From JAEZJZ01 sp964450265 (GTDB taxonomy: Bacteria; Bacillota; UBA994; UBA5500), in NCBI GenBank assembly GCA_964450265.1, contig CAYVCY010000026.1:1-19303 (forward strand): a stretch of DNA of 19,303 nucleotides. The letters are read 5' to 3'. Numbering within the stretch: the stretch's first letter is position 1; the number at the start of each line of letters is the position of its first letter. Below, in pieces: positions 1 to 7,323 of this stretch. Position numbers and translations under genes: made by a program. Under the pieces are notes generated by a model. It worked only from the letters and a program-made list of their open reading frames with translations, ran no database searches and had not been told where the DNA came from.

Positions 1-1
1 A

Positions 2-634
2 TATGCGTTTGTGCGCAGCTCAGCCTTGCGCCGGGGCTCTAGCCCAGAACCGACCGTCTTGGTCTATCGCGGGAAGCTATTGGAACACAATCTTTACCGA
101 AAACGAGTGACTATAGAGCAGTTGCTGTCCAAACTGCGCTCGCGTAATGCGTTTCGCTTGGCCGACGTGGAGCTAGCTATTCTAGAGCCGGATGGAAGTG
201 TCTCTGTGATGCGCACGCCGCAGGCGGAGCCGCTTACCCGGCAGGATATGTTAGTGACCGGGAAGGATCGCGGCCTGGAAGTTGAGGTGATCTGCGACGG
301 GCAGATTAACCACAGGAACCTTAAGCAGCGCCGCTTGACCGAAAAATGGTTGCGGGACCACTTGCGTGCTTACAATGTGGAGTTCGTGAGCGAGGTAGCC
401 TTGGCGACAGTGGACGAGAATAACGACCTATATGTAGATAAGTATGACGATGGACTGTCGCAGTGTCCAAAACTACACCCATATCAGCAGGGGGGTGGTG
501 ACTTGACCGACGGTAGCCCCCGGGCCACGATACTGAGAGAGAAACCGGTCAGCCGTGGGGAGAGCGTTTATGCCGAGCGTCAGCTTCAGCGGGAGATCAA
601 AGATAGCCTGCCTGAGGTGCCCAAGAAGCAATGA
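2..634 (+). CDS. DUF421/YetF-like membrane protein, C-terminal part (5' truncated)
   Basis: This is the cytosolic C-terminal portion of a DUF421 (YetF/YcaP-type) protein; the frame is open to the left edge, so the N-terminal membrane segments lie outside the window. Two homologous half-domains are visible. The first runs from EPTVLVYRGKLLEHNLYRK to AILEPDGSVSVM, and the second from VEVICDGQINHRNL to ALATVDENNDLYVD. Both follow the family pattern in which a short 'I/V-x-x-G-x-x-x-x-x-N-L' strand-turn leads into a helix and then a '(I/V)-x-x-D/P-x-G-x-L/V-x-V' strand. The last 45 residues or so are polar and low in complexity. The biochemical role of the family is unknown; some Bacillus members are linked to spore membranes. 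The gene converges on yhbY. A GTG at 11 is in frame but is not a credible start, because it falls inside the domain linker. Confidence 0.8.
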   Translation, partial: YAFVRSSALRRGSSPEPTVLVYRGKLLEHNLYRKRVTIEQLLSKLRSRNAFRLADVELAILEPDGSVSVMRTPQAEPLTRQDMLVTGKDRGLEVEVICDGQINHRNLKQRRLTEKWLRDHLRAYNVEFVSEVALATVDENNDLYVDKYDDGLSQCPKLHPYQQGGGDLTDGSPRATILREKPVSRGESVYAERQLQREIKDSLPEVPKKQ

Positions 635-748
635 TCACCTGTTCATCTGTTGTGTTCGGTGCGGCAGAAGAATCTGGTGACACAGGAAGCCGGCACCGTT
701 GCGAGACCGCTGAAGAAGCTCTCTAGTCTCCGCCGCCTGTTCCTGCAT

Positions 749-1042
749 TCATCGAGGGAGCACGACTCGCGGATCCTGGTCGTTCTGCCGATATAGGATC
801 ACATTGCGGCCGATTACCTGCACAACTTCTGCCCCAGTCTTTGTACCCAAGTTGTCGGCGATAGAGCGGATATCGTCGTCTACATTTCTGAGCACCCTCA
901 CCTTGATCAGTTCTCTGGCGGCCAACGCATCATCGATAGCCGCGATTACGCCCTCCGCGATGCCGCCCTTACCCACTTGAAAGATGGGCTCTAGTGGGTT
1001 AGCCAGACCTCGCAAGTAGCTGCGTTGTTTGCTGGTTAGCAT
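749..1042 (-). CDS. yhbY: YhbY-type CRM-domain RNA-binding protein
   Basis: A 97-residue protein, the usual length for this family, consisting of one CRM domain. It starts MLTSKQRSYLRGLANPLEP and carries the conserved GKGG loop (QVGKGG, near residue 24), followed by the ELIKVRVL strand and the VVQVIGRNVILYR C-terminal strand. YhbY/YlxR-like CRM proteins bind RNA and associate with pre-50S ribosomal subunits, so a role in ribosome assembly is expected. The frame is open a further 16 codons upstream to 1090. I chose the ATG at 1042 because a GGGGGGA Shine-Dalgarno sequence lies about 7 nt upstream and because the start matches the family length. The gene is transcribed away from the sigma factor gene and converges on the DUF421 gene. 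Confidence 0.93.
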   Translation of the reverse strand: MLTSKQRSYLRGLANPLEPIFQVGKGGIAEGVIAAIDDALAARELIKVRVLRNVDDDIRSIADNLGTKTGAEVVQVIGRNVILYRQNDQDPRVVLPR

Positions 1043-1232
1043 GGTTATCCCCCCATTCTTTTCCCAAAAACCCCTGTCTGATCGGTTCATTCAGGGTGCA
1101 ATGAAGAACCTAGATCCTTCACCTGATTCAGGATGACTGTACAACGAATTATTTTATCACTTTTCATTCAATGACGGAACCTCTTTACTTGAATTGATAC
1201 GCCTTCGTAGGCCCATCACCCCCCCCTCACCC

Positions 1233-1261
1233 AAGACAAAGCTGCTTGAATAAGGTAAGAT
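1233..1261 (+). promoter_or_regulatory. Possible promoter of the ECF sigma operon
   Basis: AAGACA (1233-1238), 17 bp, then TAAGAT (1256-1261), each a 4-5 of 6 match to the housekeeping -35 and -10 consensus. It sits about 35 bp ahead of the sigma factor start. No clear ECF autoregulatory -35 (TGAAAC-like) was seen. Confidence 0.3.
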
Positions 1262-1296
1262 GAAATAAACTGTGTGCTCTATTGGGGGTGATGGAC

Positions 1297-1902
1297 ATGG
1301 AACTGAGCGATGAACGTTTAGTTGAGTTATTTCAAGCAGGTGATTCGCAAGCATTTGATATGCTAATAAAGAGATATGAAGCTAAGGTTTATAACATGGC
1401 CTTGCGTTTGACGGGAAATCGGCATGACGCCTATGACCTAGCGCAGGAGGTCTTTCTTAAAGTCTATCGTTATCTTGCGCAGTTCCGGAGCCAATCAACC
1501 TTCTCCACCTGGTTATATCGAATTGTCACCAATAGTTTCTATGACGAAATGCGCAAGAAGAAACGCCGCCCTGCGGTGGCCGTCTCCCTCGACGAAAGGA
1601 TAGAGACATCCGATGGCGAGATTCGAAGGGAGCTGCCGTCTACAGATTCTGGGCCCGAAGAGCTCTCTCTACAGCGGGAGTTGCAGCATCTGGTGCAGCA
1701 GGCGCTGAGCAGCTTGCCGGAGGACTATCGGGTCGTGCTGGTATTGCGCGATTTGGAAGCATACACCTATGACGAAATCGCGACCGTTCTAGATCTTAAC
1801 TTGGGTACGGTGAAGTCTCGCATCAGTCGGGCTCGTTTGGCGCTGCGAAAGCTTTTGCAGCAGGAGGAACAAACTATACAGCATTGGCGTCAAACCGATT
1901 GA
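1297..1902 (+). CDS. ECF-type RNA polymerase sigma factor (SigW/RpoE-like)
   Basis: A 201-residue sigma-70 family factor of the extracytoplasmic-function group, with only regions 2 and 4. Region 2 (about residues 20-88) includes ALRLTGNRHDAYDLAQEVFL and the FSTWLYRIVTN segment. Region 4 (about 130-188) includes SLPEDYRVVLVLRDLEAYTY and the helix-turn-helix GTVKSRISRAR. It directs RNA polymerase to a stress or envelope regulon and should be held inactive by the membrane anti-sigma factor encoded 14 bp downstream. The start is the ATG at 1297 (MELSDERLVEL), placed 6 nt after a GGGGGTG Shine-Dalgarno sequence; the TTG at 1282, GTG at 1288 and ATG at 1291 would overlap that site. The exact ECF group and regulon cannot be named from sequence alone. 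Confidence 0.93.
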   Translation: MELSDERLVELFQAGDSQAFDMLIKRYEAKVYNMALRLTGNRHDAYDLAQEVFLKVYRYLAQFRSQSTFSTWLYRIVTNSFYDEMRKKKRRPAVAVSLDERIETSDGEIRRELPSTDSGPEELSLQRELQHLVQQALSSLPEDYRVVLVLRDLEAYTYDEIATVLDLNLGTVKSRISRARLALRKLLQQEEQTIQHWRQTD

Positions 1903-1916
1903 AAGGGGGCTGAGTG

Positions 1917-2642
1917 ATGTCGTGCCGCGAAATTGAAACTCTGCTCGCACTGTACGTCGATGACGCGCTCACGCCCGTCGAAACTAGGTCGGTGGAGCGA
2001 CACCTCGAGACTTGTGCTACTTGTAGAGACCTCTTGGCAAGTCTTCGCCAAGACCAAAGGCTGCTGGCTTCGCTACCGATGATAGCGCCGCCGGATGGAT
2101 TCAGTGAAGCTTTGCTGCAAAGGCTGTCCGCTCAGGGTAAGAAGAAACCAGCGCTTGTTCGCTATCTGTTGCCGAGGCTTTCAACGCTGGCTGCGGCGAT
2201 AATGGTTACTCTTCTAGCCAGCAACCTTTATCTGTTTCCGATCGTCTGGCCAGGTCAACCGCAGGCGGATGAGATTGTACCGATGAGAATGTTGTCACAG
2301 GCACCCGAAGATGACCGGTCGGCACCCGAAGATGCAGTTCCTTTCGGAGTCCAATCTGTGCCATCGGAAACGCAGCCAGAGGTGGATCCAGGTATGCGGG
2401 GAGATGGGTTGCCGCCCGATAAGTCCGTTTCAATCGGCGCACCCGAGGGAAATCCAGAGGTAGCTGACCCTGAACTCGCGGGAGATGCAAAAATGATGAT
2501 GATCACCGCCAACGGAGTGTCATCCACGGACGCTGAAACGAGCACTGAGCGTGAACGTTGGCTTTGGTCTGCAGCAGTCGGCCTAGGCTTGTTCGGCATC
2601 GGAGCTGGCTGGTTTGGTTATCGCTATCGCCGTCTTGTGTAG
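1917..2642 (+). CDS. Zinc-finger (zf-HC2) membrane anti-sigma factor
   Basis: A 241-residue protein whose N-terminus is a putative zinc-binding anti-sigma domain: Cys3, then His29, Cys33 and Cys36 in VERHLETCATC, the H-x3-C-x2-C pattern of ZAS/zf-HC2 domains. A transmembrane helix follows at about 88-110. About 100 polar, acidic, Pro-rich residues lie beyond it, then a second hydrophobic helix (about 215-234) and a short basic tail GYRYRRLV. The zinc finger should bind the co-encoded sigma factor in the cytosol and release it on an envelope signal. A second C-terminal TM helix is unusual for the class. The start is the ATG at 1917, after an AAGGGGGC Shine-Dalgarno sequence; an in-frame GTG at 1914 is the alternative. 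The gene is the last of a two-gene operon and is followed by two terminators. Confidence 0.85.
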   Translation: MSCREIETLLALYVDDALTPVETRSVERHLETCATCRDLLASLRQDQRLLASLPMIAPPDGFSEALLQRLSAQGKKKPALVRYLLPRLSTLAAAIMVTLLASNLYLFPIVWPGQPQADEIVPMRMLSQAPEDDRSAPEDAVPFGVQSVPSETQPEVDPGMRGDGLPPDKSVSIGAPEGNPEVADPELAGDAKMMMITANGVSSTDAETSTERERWLWSAAVGLGLFGIGAGWFGYRYRRLV

Positions 2643-2670
2643 CGAGTTGGCGAAAGAGGGAGTGAGCATT

Positions 2671-2692
2671 GCCGCCCGCGGGCGGCTTTTTT
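2671..2692 (+). terminator. Intrinsic terminator after the anti-sigma gene
   Basis: The perfect palindrome GCCGCCCGCGGGCGGC at 2671-2686 is followed directly by six T residues. It lies 29 bp after the anti-sigma stop codon and closes the sigma/anti-sigma operon. Confidence 0.88.
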
Positions 2693-2727
2693 CTTTGCTG
2701 GCTTCTTACGAGAAAGAGTCACTAGAA

Positions 2728-2757
2728 CGCCCAGACTGCTATCAGTGTGGGCGGTTT
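2728..2757 (+). terminator. Second hairpin, possible back-up terminator
   Basis: CGCCCAGACTG (2728-2738) and CAGTGTGGGCG (2743-2753) pair with one mismatch around a CTAT loop, followed by TTTT. It is weaker than the hairpin just upstream and may back it up before polA. Confidence 0.55.
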
Positions 2758-2811
2758 TCGGTTGTTTCTGGTAGAATGGGGACAGGAGAATAGATTGGGG
2801 GAATAAATCGA

Positions 2812-5430
2812 GTGGCTAACAAACCGCGCTTGTTCTTATTGGATGGCCATAGCCTGGCTTTTCGGGCTTTCTATGCATTGCCCCTGCTTTCTACAGCCGC
2901 TGGCCGTTACACCAACGCTGCTTACGGCTTTGCGATGATGTTGACCCGACTGCTGGAGGATCATCAACCCGATTACATCGCTGTAGCCTTCGATCTGGGG
3001 CGGCCTACGGTGCGCTTGGAGCGTTATGCCGAGTATAAGGGTACCCGTCAGAAGACGCCCAATGAAATGACAGAGCAGATCCCTTACATCAAAGAAATTC
3101 TAGCGGGGTATCGCATCCCGATGTTGGAGTTCCCGGGCTACGAAGCTGACGACATCATCGGCACCCTGGCTGCCCAAGCCGAGCAGGCCGGGCTGCAGAC
3201 GGTGATTGTCACCGGCGACCGCGATGCATTACAGCTGGTGTCCGAGGATGTAAGTGTGATGCTGACCAAGAGAGGAATCAGCGACGTGGAGGCTCACGAT
3301 CCCGCCGCCATCAATGCCCGGTATGGCTTGTCGCCGCAGCAGTTGATCGACTTGAAAGCTTTGATGGGTGACAGTTCGGATAATATTCCAGGAGTCCCTG
3401 GCATTGGCGAGAAGACTGGCTGTAAACTGATCGCTGCTGCTGGCAGCTTGAGCCAGCTGTTGGCTCAGCCAGAAGTCTATACTACCAAGAGACAGCTGCA
3501 GTTGCTCACTACCTATCACGATCAGGCGTTGCTCAGTCAGGAACTGGCGACCATCGTCCGCGATCTACCCTTGGGTGTGGAAATATCCGATTTGAAACGG
3601 CAAGCTGCCGACTATGCCGCTTTGAGCAAGGCCTACCGTGAGTACGAGCTGAAGAGCTTGCTGGAGCGGCTGCCTAGTGATCAAATAGATGCCGTGCCCG
3701 AGGCAGAACGCCTAACCTGTCACGTTTGCCCTTTGCATCAGCCTGAGGACTGGGAAGCGCTTCTGCAGCAGGTAGAGGGAAGCGGGTGCTTGGCTTTGGC
3801 CTGGGAGCGCCATCAGTCAGGGCAGGTGTCGCTGGCCTTGACGGTAGATGGGGATCAGGTTTTTATCCTGGCAGATATTGCCGGTTGTAGAGAACAGGTG
3901 GGACAATTGCTCAATCTGCCAGACGTTAAGATCTTTGGACATGACTGCAAAGAGATGGATGTGGCTCTGCGTTCCTGCCGTCTGCAGGTGCCCGAGCCTA
4001 GCGGTGATACGCTGTTAGCCGCTTACCTGTTGGATCCCAGCCAAAACGACTATTCCTTGACTCGTCTGGCTGAAGCATATCTGGATCAGCAATTGGTGTG
4101 TGAATCGTCCGATCCGGTGCAGTCACTGGCTCTGGATGCGGCCGCCATCGTCAGAGTGCTGCCGCTGCTGGAGCAGCAACTAGCCGAGCGGGAGTTGGAA
4201 TACCTCTATCGACAAATAGAGCTTCCCTTAAGCGCGGTGCTCGCTGCCATGGAGCTAAGGGGAGTGATGGTCGATCAGCCGGTGCTGCATGACATGCAGG
4301 CAGATCTCGATCGACGCCTCTCGGCGATCATGGCCGAGATCCATAGCCATGCCGGCGAGGAATTCAACATCAATTCGCCCAAGCAACTAGGCCATATTCT
4401 GTTCGATAAACTGCGATTGCCCGTGATCAAGAAGACCAAGACAGGATACTCTACGGATGCGGAAGTGCTGGAGACTCTGGCCGATCAGCACGAAATTGTC
4501 AGCGGCATTCTGCAGTATCGCCAGTTGGCCAAGCTGAAGTCCACCTATCTGGATGGATTGCTGCAGGTGGTGGATCAAGCAGACAGTAAGGTGCATACTA
4601 CCTATAACCAGACGGTCACCACCACTGGGCGCCTTAGCTCCAGCGAGCCAAACCTGCAAAACATTCCTATCCGTTTAGCAGAAGGGCGGGAGATGCGGAA
4701 AGCTTTCCAGCCTAGCCCCGGTTATGATTACATCCTTGCGGCCGACTATTCGCAGATTGAATTGCGTATTCTAGCACACTTGTCCCAGGACCCGATCCTG
4801 ATCAAGTCCTTTATGAACGATGAGGACATCCACACCCGTACGGCTGCGGAAGTGTTTCTAGTAGAGCCAGCGGAGGTGACCGGGGAAATGCGGGCCAGGG
4901 CAAAGGCGGTCAATTTCGGCATCGTCTATGGGATCAGCGACTACGGTCTTTCCCGGGATCTAAAGATCAGCCGGGCAGAAGCAAAGGCCTATATCGACCG
5001 TTATTTCGCCCGTTACGCCGGTGTGAAAAACTATATCGACCGGGTGATCGGGCAAGCCAGAAAAGATGGCTTTGTCACCACTTTGTTGCAGAGAAGACGC
5101 TATCTGCCTGACATCAACAGCCGGAACTATAACCTGCGTTCCTTTGCCGAACGAACGGCGATGAACACCCCTATTCAAGGCAGCGCTGCCGACCAGATTA
5201 AGCTGGCCATGGTGAATATCGAACGCCGCTTGCGCCAGGACGGCTATGATAGCCAGATGATTCTACAGGTGCACGACGAGCTGATCTTCGAAGTGACGGA
5301 GAGCGAGCTGAAAGGCTTGGCCAGCCTGGTGCGTCGAGAAATGGAACAGGCACTGCAATTGCTGGTGCCTTTGCGGGTAGACGTAAAGGTGGGTACCAAT
5401 TGGTTTAACGTGGCGCCGTTTGTTGAATGA
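2812..5430 (+). CDS. polA: DNA polymerase I
   Basis: An 872-residue family A DNA polymerase of normal length, for Okazaki-fragment processing and repair synthesis. Residues 1 to about 290 form the 5'-3' FEN-type nuclease (FLLDGHSLAFRAFYA, EADDIIG, TGDRDALQLV, GDSSDNIPGVPGIGEKT). About 310-490 is the 3'-5' exonuclease-like domain. The polymerase domain follows, with motif A ADYSQIELRI (catalytic Asp645), motif B RARAKAVNFGIVYG (from about 694) and motif C QVHDE (Asp822). The first proofreading motif is degenerate: the usual Asp-x-Glu reads Ala330-Trp-Glu332, so proofreading is probably lost, as in Bacillus Pol I. The start is the GTG at 2812, about 10 nt after a GGGGGA Shine-Dalgarno sequence. 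mutM follows after 24 bp, implying co-transcription. Confidence 0.98.
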   Translation: MANKPRLFLLDGHSLAFRAFYALPLLSTAAGRYTNAAYGFAMMLTRLLEDHQPDYIAVAFDLGRPTVRLERYAEYKGTRQKTPNEMTEQIPYIKEILAGYRIPMLEFPGYEADDIIGTLAAQAEQAGLQTVIVTGDRDALQLVSEDVSVMLTKRGISDVEAHDPAAINARYGLSPQQLIDLKALMGDSSDNIPGVPGIGEKTGCKLIAAAGSLSQLLAQPEVYTTKRQLQLLTTYHDQALLSQELATIVRDLPLGVEISDLKRQAADYAALSKAYREYELKSLLERLPSDQIDAVPEAERLTCHVCPLHQPEDWEALLQQVEGSGCLALAWERHQSGQVSLALTVDGDQVFILADIAGCREQVGQLLNLPDVKIFGHDCKEMDVALRSCRLQVPEPSGDTLLAAYLLDPSQNDYSLTRLAEAYLDQQLVCESSDPVQSLALDAAAIVRVLPLLEQQLAERELEYLYRQIELPLSAVLAAMELRGVMVDQPVLHDMQADLDRRLSAIMAEIHSHAGEEFNINSPKQLGHILFDKLRLPVIKKTKTGYSTDAEVLETLADQHEIVSGILQYRQLAKLKSTYLDGLLQVVDQADSKVHTTYNQTVTTTGRLSSSEPNLQNIPIRLAEGREMRKAFQPSPGYDYILAADYSQIELRILAHLSQDPILIKSFMNDEDIHTRTAAEVFLVEPAEVTGEMRARAKAVNFGIVYGISDYGLSRDLKISRAEAKAYIDRYFARYAGVKNYIDRVIGQARKDGFVTTLLQRRRYLPDINSRNYNLRSFAERTAMNTPIQGSAADQIKLAMVNIERRLRQDGYDSQMILQVHDELIFEVTESELKGLASLVRREMEQALQLLVPLRVDVKVGTNWFNVAPFVE

Positions 5431-5454
5431 GGCGGCGATCAAGGAGGGACTGGC

Positions 5455-6288
5455 ATGCCCGAGCTGCCCGAGGTTGAAACGGTCCGACGTTCATTGCTGC
5501 CCCGTTTGGTAGGTCAGACGATAGAGGACGTGATTATCGGTCTGCCGCGGATCATCAAGCATCCGCAGCCAAACCAGTTCATCGAACGCCTTGGCGGACG
5601 ACGCTTCTTGGACATCGGCCGCAGAGGTAAGTATTTGCTGTTCCGCCTCTCCGGCGAGTATACCTTGGTCATTCACCTGCGTATGACCGGTCAGTTGCGT
5701 CTGGCGTCAGCCGCTCAGCCTTTGCCCAAATACACTCATGTGGTGTTTCAGCTGCGAGGCGACGACCAGTTGCGTTTTTCCGATATGAGACAGTTCGGCG
5801 CCATGTACTTGGCGCCGAACGAAGACATCGCCCTGGTGGCCAACATGGAGAAGTTGGGGTGGGAACCGCTGGAGCATTTTCCGGTGCAAGAGTTTGCCCG
5901 TCTGTTGGCCTCGCGACGCACTAAGATTAAGAATCTGCTGCTCAATCAGCGGGTAATCGCTGGGGTGGGTAACATCTACGCTGACGAGAGCCTCTTCCTG
6001 GCGGGAATTCACCCTGAAACGCCGTCCAATACACTGAGTGGCGAACAGGTGGAACGGCTGCATGATTCCCTGATCGCGGTATTGGAGGCTGGAGTTTTCA
6101 TGCGGGGGACTACCTTTAGTGACTACGTGGATGGTCTGGGCGAAAGCGGTAGCTTTCAGCATCAGCTGACTGTCTATCAGCGGTCAGGGAAGCCCTGCCC
6201 GCATTGTGGGCAACCTATTCAAAGGATTAAGCTGGCCGGCCGCAGCGCCCACTTTTGTCCTCATTGCCAGCCTCTGCCGCCCGAGTGA
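5455..6288 (+). CDS. mutM: Formamidopyrimidine-DNA glycosylase (Fpg/MutM)
   Basis: A 277-residue bifunctional base-excision repair enzyme that removes 8-oxoguanine and formamidopyrimidines and cleaves the abasic site. The mature N-terminal Pro2 nucleophile and Glu3 are present in MPELPEVETVRRSL. The conserved Lys lies in GRRGKYLLFRL, the helix-two-turn-helix is seen at GVGNIYADESLFLAGIHP, and the C-terminal zinc finger has Cys248, Cys251, Cys268 and Cys271 (CPHCG...FCPHC). The ATG start follows an AAGGAGGGA Shine-Dalgarno sequence 24 bp after polA, so the two repair genes are probably one transcript. The stop codon TGA (6286-6288) lies inside the first copy of a 32-bp tandem repeat, so repeat sequence forms the gene end. 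Confidence 0.97.
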   Translation: MPELPEVETVRRSLLPRLVGQTIEDVIIGLPRIIKHPQPNQFIERLGGRRFLDIGRRGKYLLFRLSGEYTLVIHLRMTGQLRLASAAQPLPKYTHVVFQLRGDDQLRFSDMRQFGAMYLAPNEDIALVANMEKLGWEPLEHFPVQEFARLLASRRTKIKNLLLNQRVIAGVGNIYADESLFLAGIHPETPSNTLSGEQVERLHDSLIAVLEAGVFMRGTTFSDYVDGLGESGSFQHQLTVYQRSGKPCPHCGQPIQRIKLAGRSAHFCPHCQPLPPE

Positions 6289-6348
6289 GCCACGGGGACG
6301 GTTCCGATGGCTCAGCGTGAGCCACGGGGACGGTTCCGATGGCTCAGC
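6285..6348 (+). repeat. Tandem pair of 32-bp REP-like units
   Basis: Two identical 32-bp units (6285-6316 and 6317-6348) lie head to tail. Each begins GTGAGCCACGGGGACGG and ends in GATGGCTCAGC, so TGAGCCA and TGGCTCA form inverted arms within each unit. The mutM stop codon is in unit 1. There are no spacers, so this is not a CRISPR array. The GGGGACGGTTC core resembles, from memory, dispersed repeats of Firmicutes genomes that may be mobilised by Y1/REP-type transposases; no such transposase is in this window. Confidence 0.85.
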
Positions 6349-6370
6349 GCCCTGAGTCATCGGAACCGTC
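6329..6370 (+). repeat. Long inverted repeat forming a 19-bp hairpin
   Basis: Positions 6329-6347 in the second 32-bp unit and 6352-6370 (CTGAGTCATCGGAACCGTC) are reverse complements with a single G-T wobble, around a 4-nt loop. It could form a very stable RNA hairpin between mutM and ytaF and so act as an mRNA stabiliser or attenuator. There is no T-tract, so it is not a classic terminator. Confidence 0.8.
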
Positions 6371-6398
6371 TGAGACTACTGACAAACCGCCGAAGGCG

Positions 6399-6500
6399 GT
6401 CATTCCGAACACTTCGACAAGCTCAGCATAAACTCCGCGAGGAATCTAAGACCCATTGGATACTGGCTTTGACTAGATTCTTCGCTGCGCTCTGAATGAC
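6399..6500. repeat. Imperfect inverted-repeat element (dispersed-repeat type)
   Basis: The left end GTCATTC (6399-6405) is inverted as GAATGAC (6494-6500). Inside it, GCGAGGAATCTA on the left mirrors TAGATTCTTCGC on the right, giving a roughly 100-bp MITE-like unit with imperfect ends. The right arm, read in reverse, resembles the widely dispersed bacterial repeat with a GAGCG-AGCGAAGAATC core; that resemblance is from memory and has not been searched. No open frame of interest lies in it. Confidence 0.6.
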
Positions 6501-6520
6501 ACTGAAGAGATTCTTCAGTG
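6500..6520. repeat. Perfect 8-bp inverted repeat
   Basis: CACTGAAG (6500-6507) and CTTCAGTG (6513-6520) flank the 5-nt loop AGATT, directly abutting the element at 6399-6500. With the units above it fills the stretch between mutM and ytaF, which otherwise holds no gene. Confidence 0.7.
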
Positions 6521-6599
6521 GTTTCGAACCGTCTCCGTGACTCGAAGCACCTTACCGATCTGGCTCGGCATATGATGCCAGGAGAGAGGTGAGGTCTTC

Positions 6600-7265
6600 T
6601 TGTCAATGATGATCGCAGTTTTGGGAGTGGTGGTCAGCGTGGATGGTTTCACCGCCGCTTTGTCCTATGGGGCGCAGCGCATAAAACTGAGCCCGACCGC
6701 TGTGCTGGTGATCAGTGTCATGTCAGCCGGTGTGGTCTATGTAGCGATGCTTTTGGGGCAGATGCTGGGCAGTCTCTTTGCCCCTGAGACGGCCAGCTCT
6801 ATCGGAGCGGCGCTGTTGATGGTGCTCGGCGTTTATTTGATTTATCAACATAGCCAGAGCGATGGGGAAGCGAAGGAAGAGGGGCATGGACAAGCAGAGA
6901 CGGTTCACGAACTCATAGAGCCGCCGCTAGCAGAGATTAACTTGCGCCCCTTTGGCTTGGTGATCCAGGTGTTACGACATCCCGCGTTGGCCGACCGCGA
7001 TCATAGCGGCACAATCAGCTGGCAGGAGGCCATTTTGTTGGGTATAGCTTTGGCATTGGATGCCTTTGGAGCGGGGCTGGGAGCAGCCATGACCGGTCTT
7101 CTAGCGTTGCCCACCGCCCTAGCTGTCGGCGCGATCAAGTTCTGTGCGTTACTCTTGGGGTGGGAATTAGGTTACCGTCTACAACATAGACTGAGCAAGA
7201 AGCTGGTTGTTCTTCCTGGGATGCTTTTGATTTTCTTAGGTCTGTTTGGCCTTTTCGCCGGATAG
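6600..7265 (+). CDS. ytaF: Sporulation membrane protein YtaF-like
   Basis: A 221-residue multi-pass membrane protein of the YtaF branch of the MntP-like family. It has two three-helix halves, each opening with a related motif (VVSVDGFTAALSYGAQ near residue 11 and GIALALDAFGAGLGAAM near 148). They are separated by a hydrophilic loop (about 85-130) and a segment ADRDHSGTISWQEA. That segment has the spacing of a canonical EF-hand loop (Asp132, Asp134, Ser136, Thr138, Ser140, Glu143). YtaF is linked to sporulation in Bacillus, but its transport substrate is unknown. The TTG start at 6600 has ideal spacing (7 nt) from AGAGGTGAGG; the ATGs at 6606 and 6609 are alternatives. The mutM-ytaF-coaE order matches B. 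subtilis, though here a repeat cluster separates mutM from ytaF. Confidence 0.88.
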   Translation: MSMMIAVLGVVVSVDGFTAALSYGAQRIKLSPTAVLVISVMSAGVVYVAMLLGQMLGSLFAPETASSIGAALLMVLGVYLIYQHSQSDGEAKEEGHGQAETVHELIEPPLAEINLRPFGLVIQVLRHPALADRDHSGTISWQEAILLGIALALDAFGAGLGAAMTGLLALPTALAVGAIKFCALLLGWELGYRLQHRLSKKLVVLPGMLLIFLGLFGLFAG

Positions 7266-7323
7266 TCGGCATCAACAGGAGAAGAAAGGCCGGCGGATGC
7301 TATTTTGATGGGTGGGATTCTGA

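Noticed and set aside
1157..1354. Minus-strand frame across the sigma factor start
   Set aside because: It overlaps the promoter and the first codons of a clear ECF sigma gene and encodes no recognisable protein.
6285..6348. CRISPR array
   Set aside because: The two 32-bp units are directly adjacent with no spacer, and there are no cas genes nearby.
6307..6495. 62-codon frame between mutM and ytaF
   Set aside because: It lies wholly inside repeat elements, and its start is within a 32-bp repeat unit.
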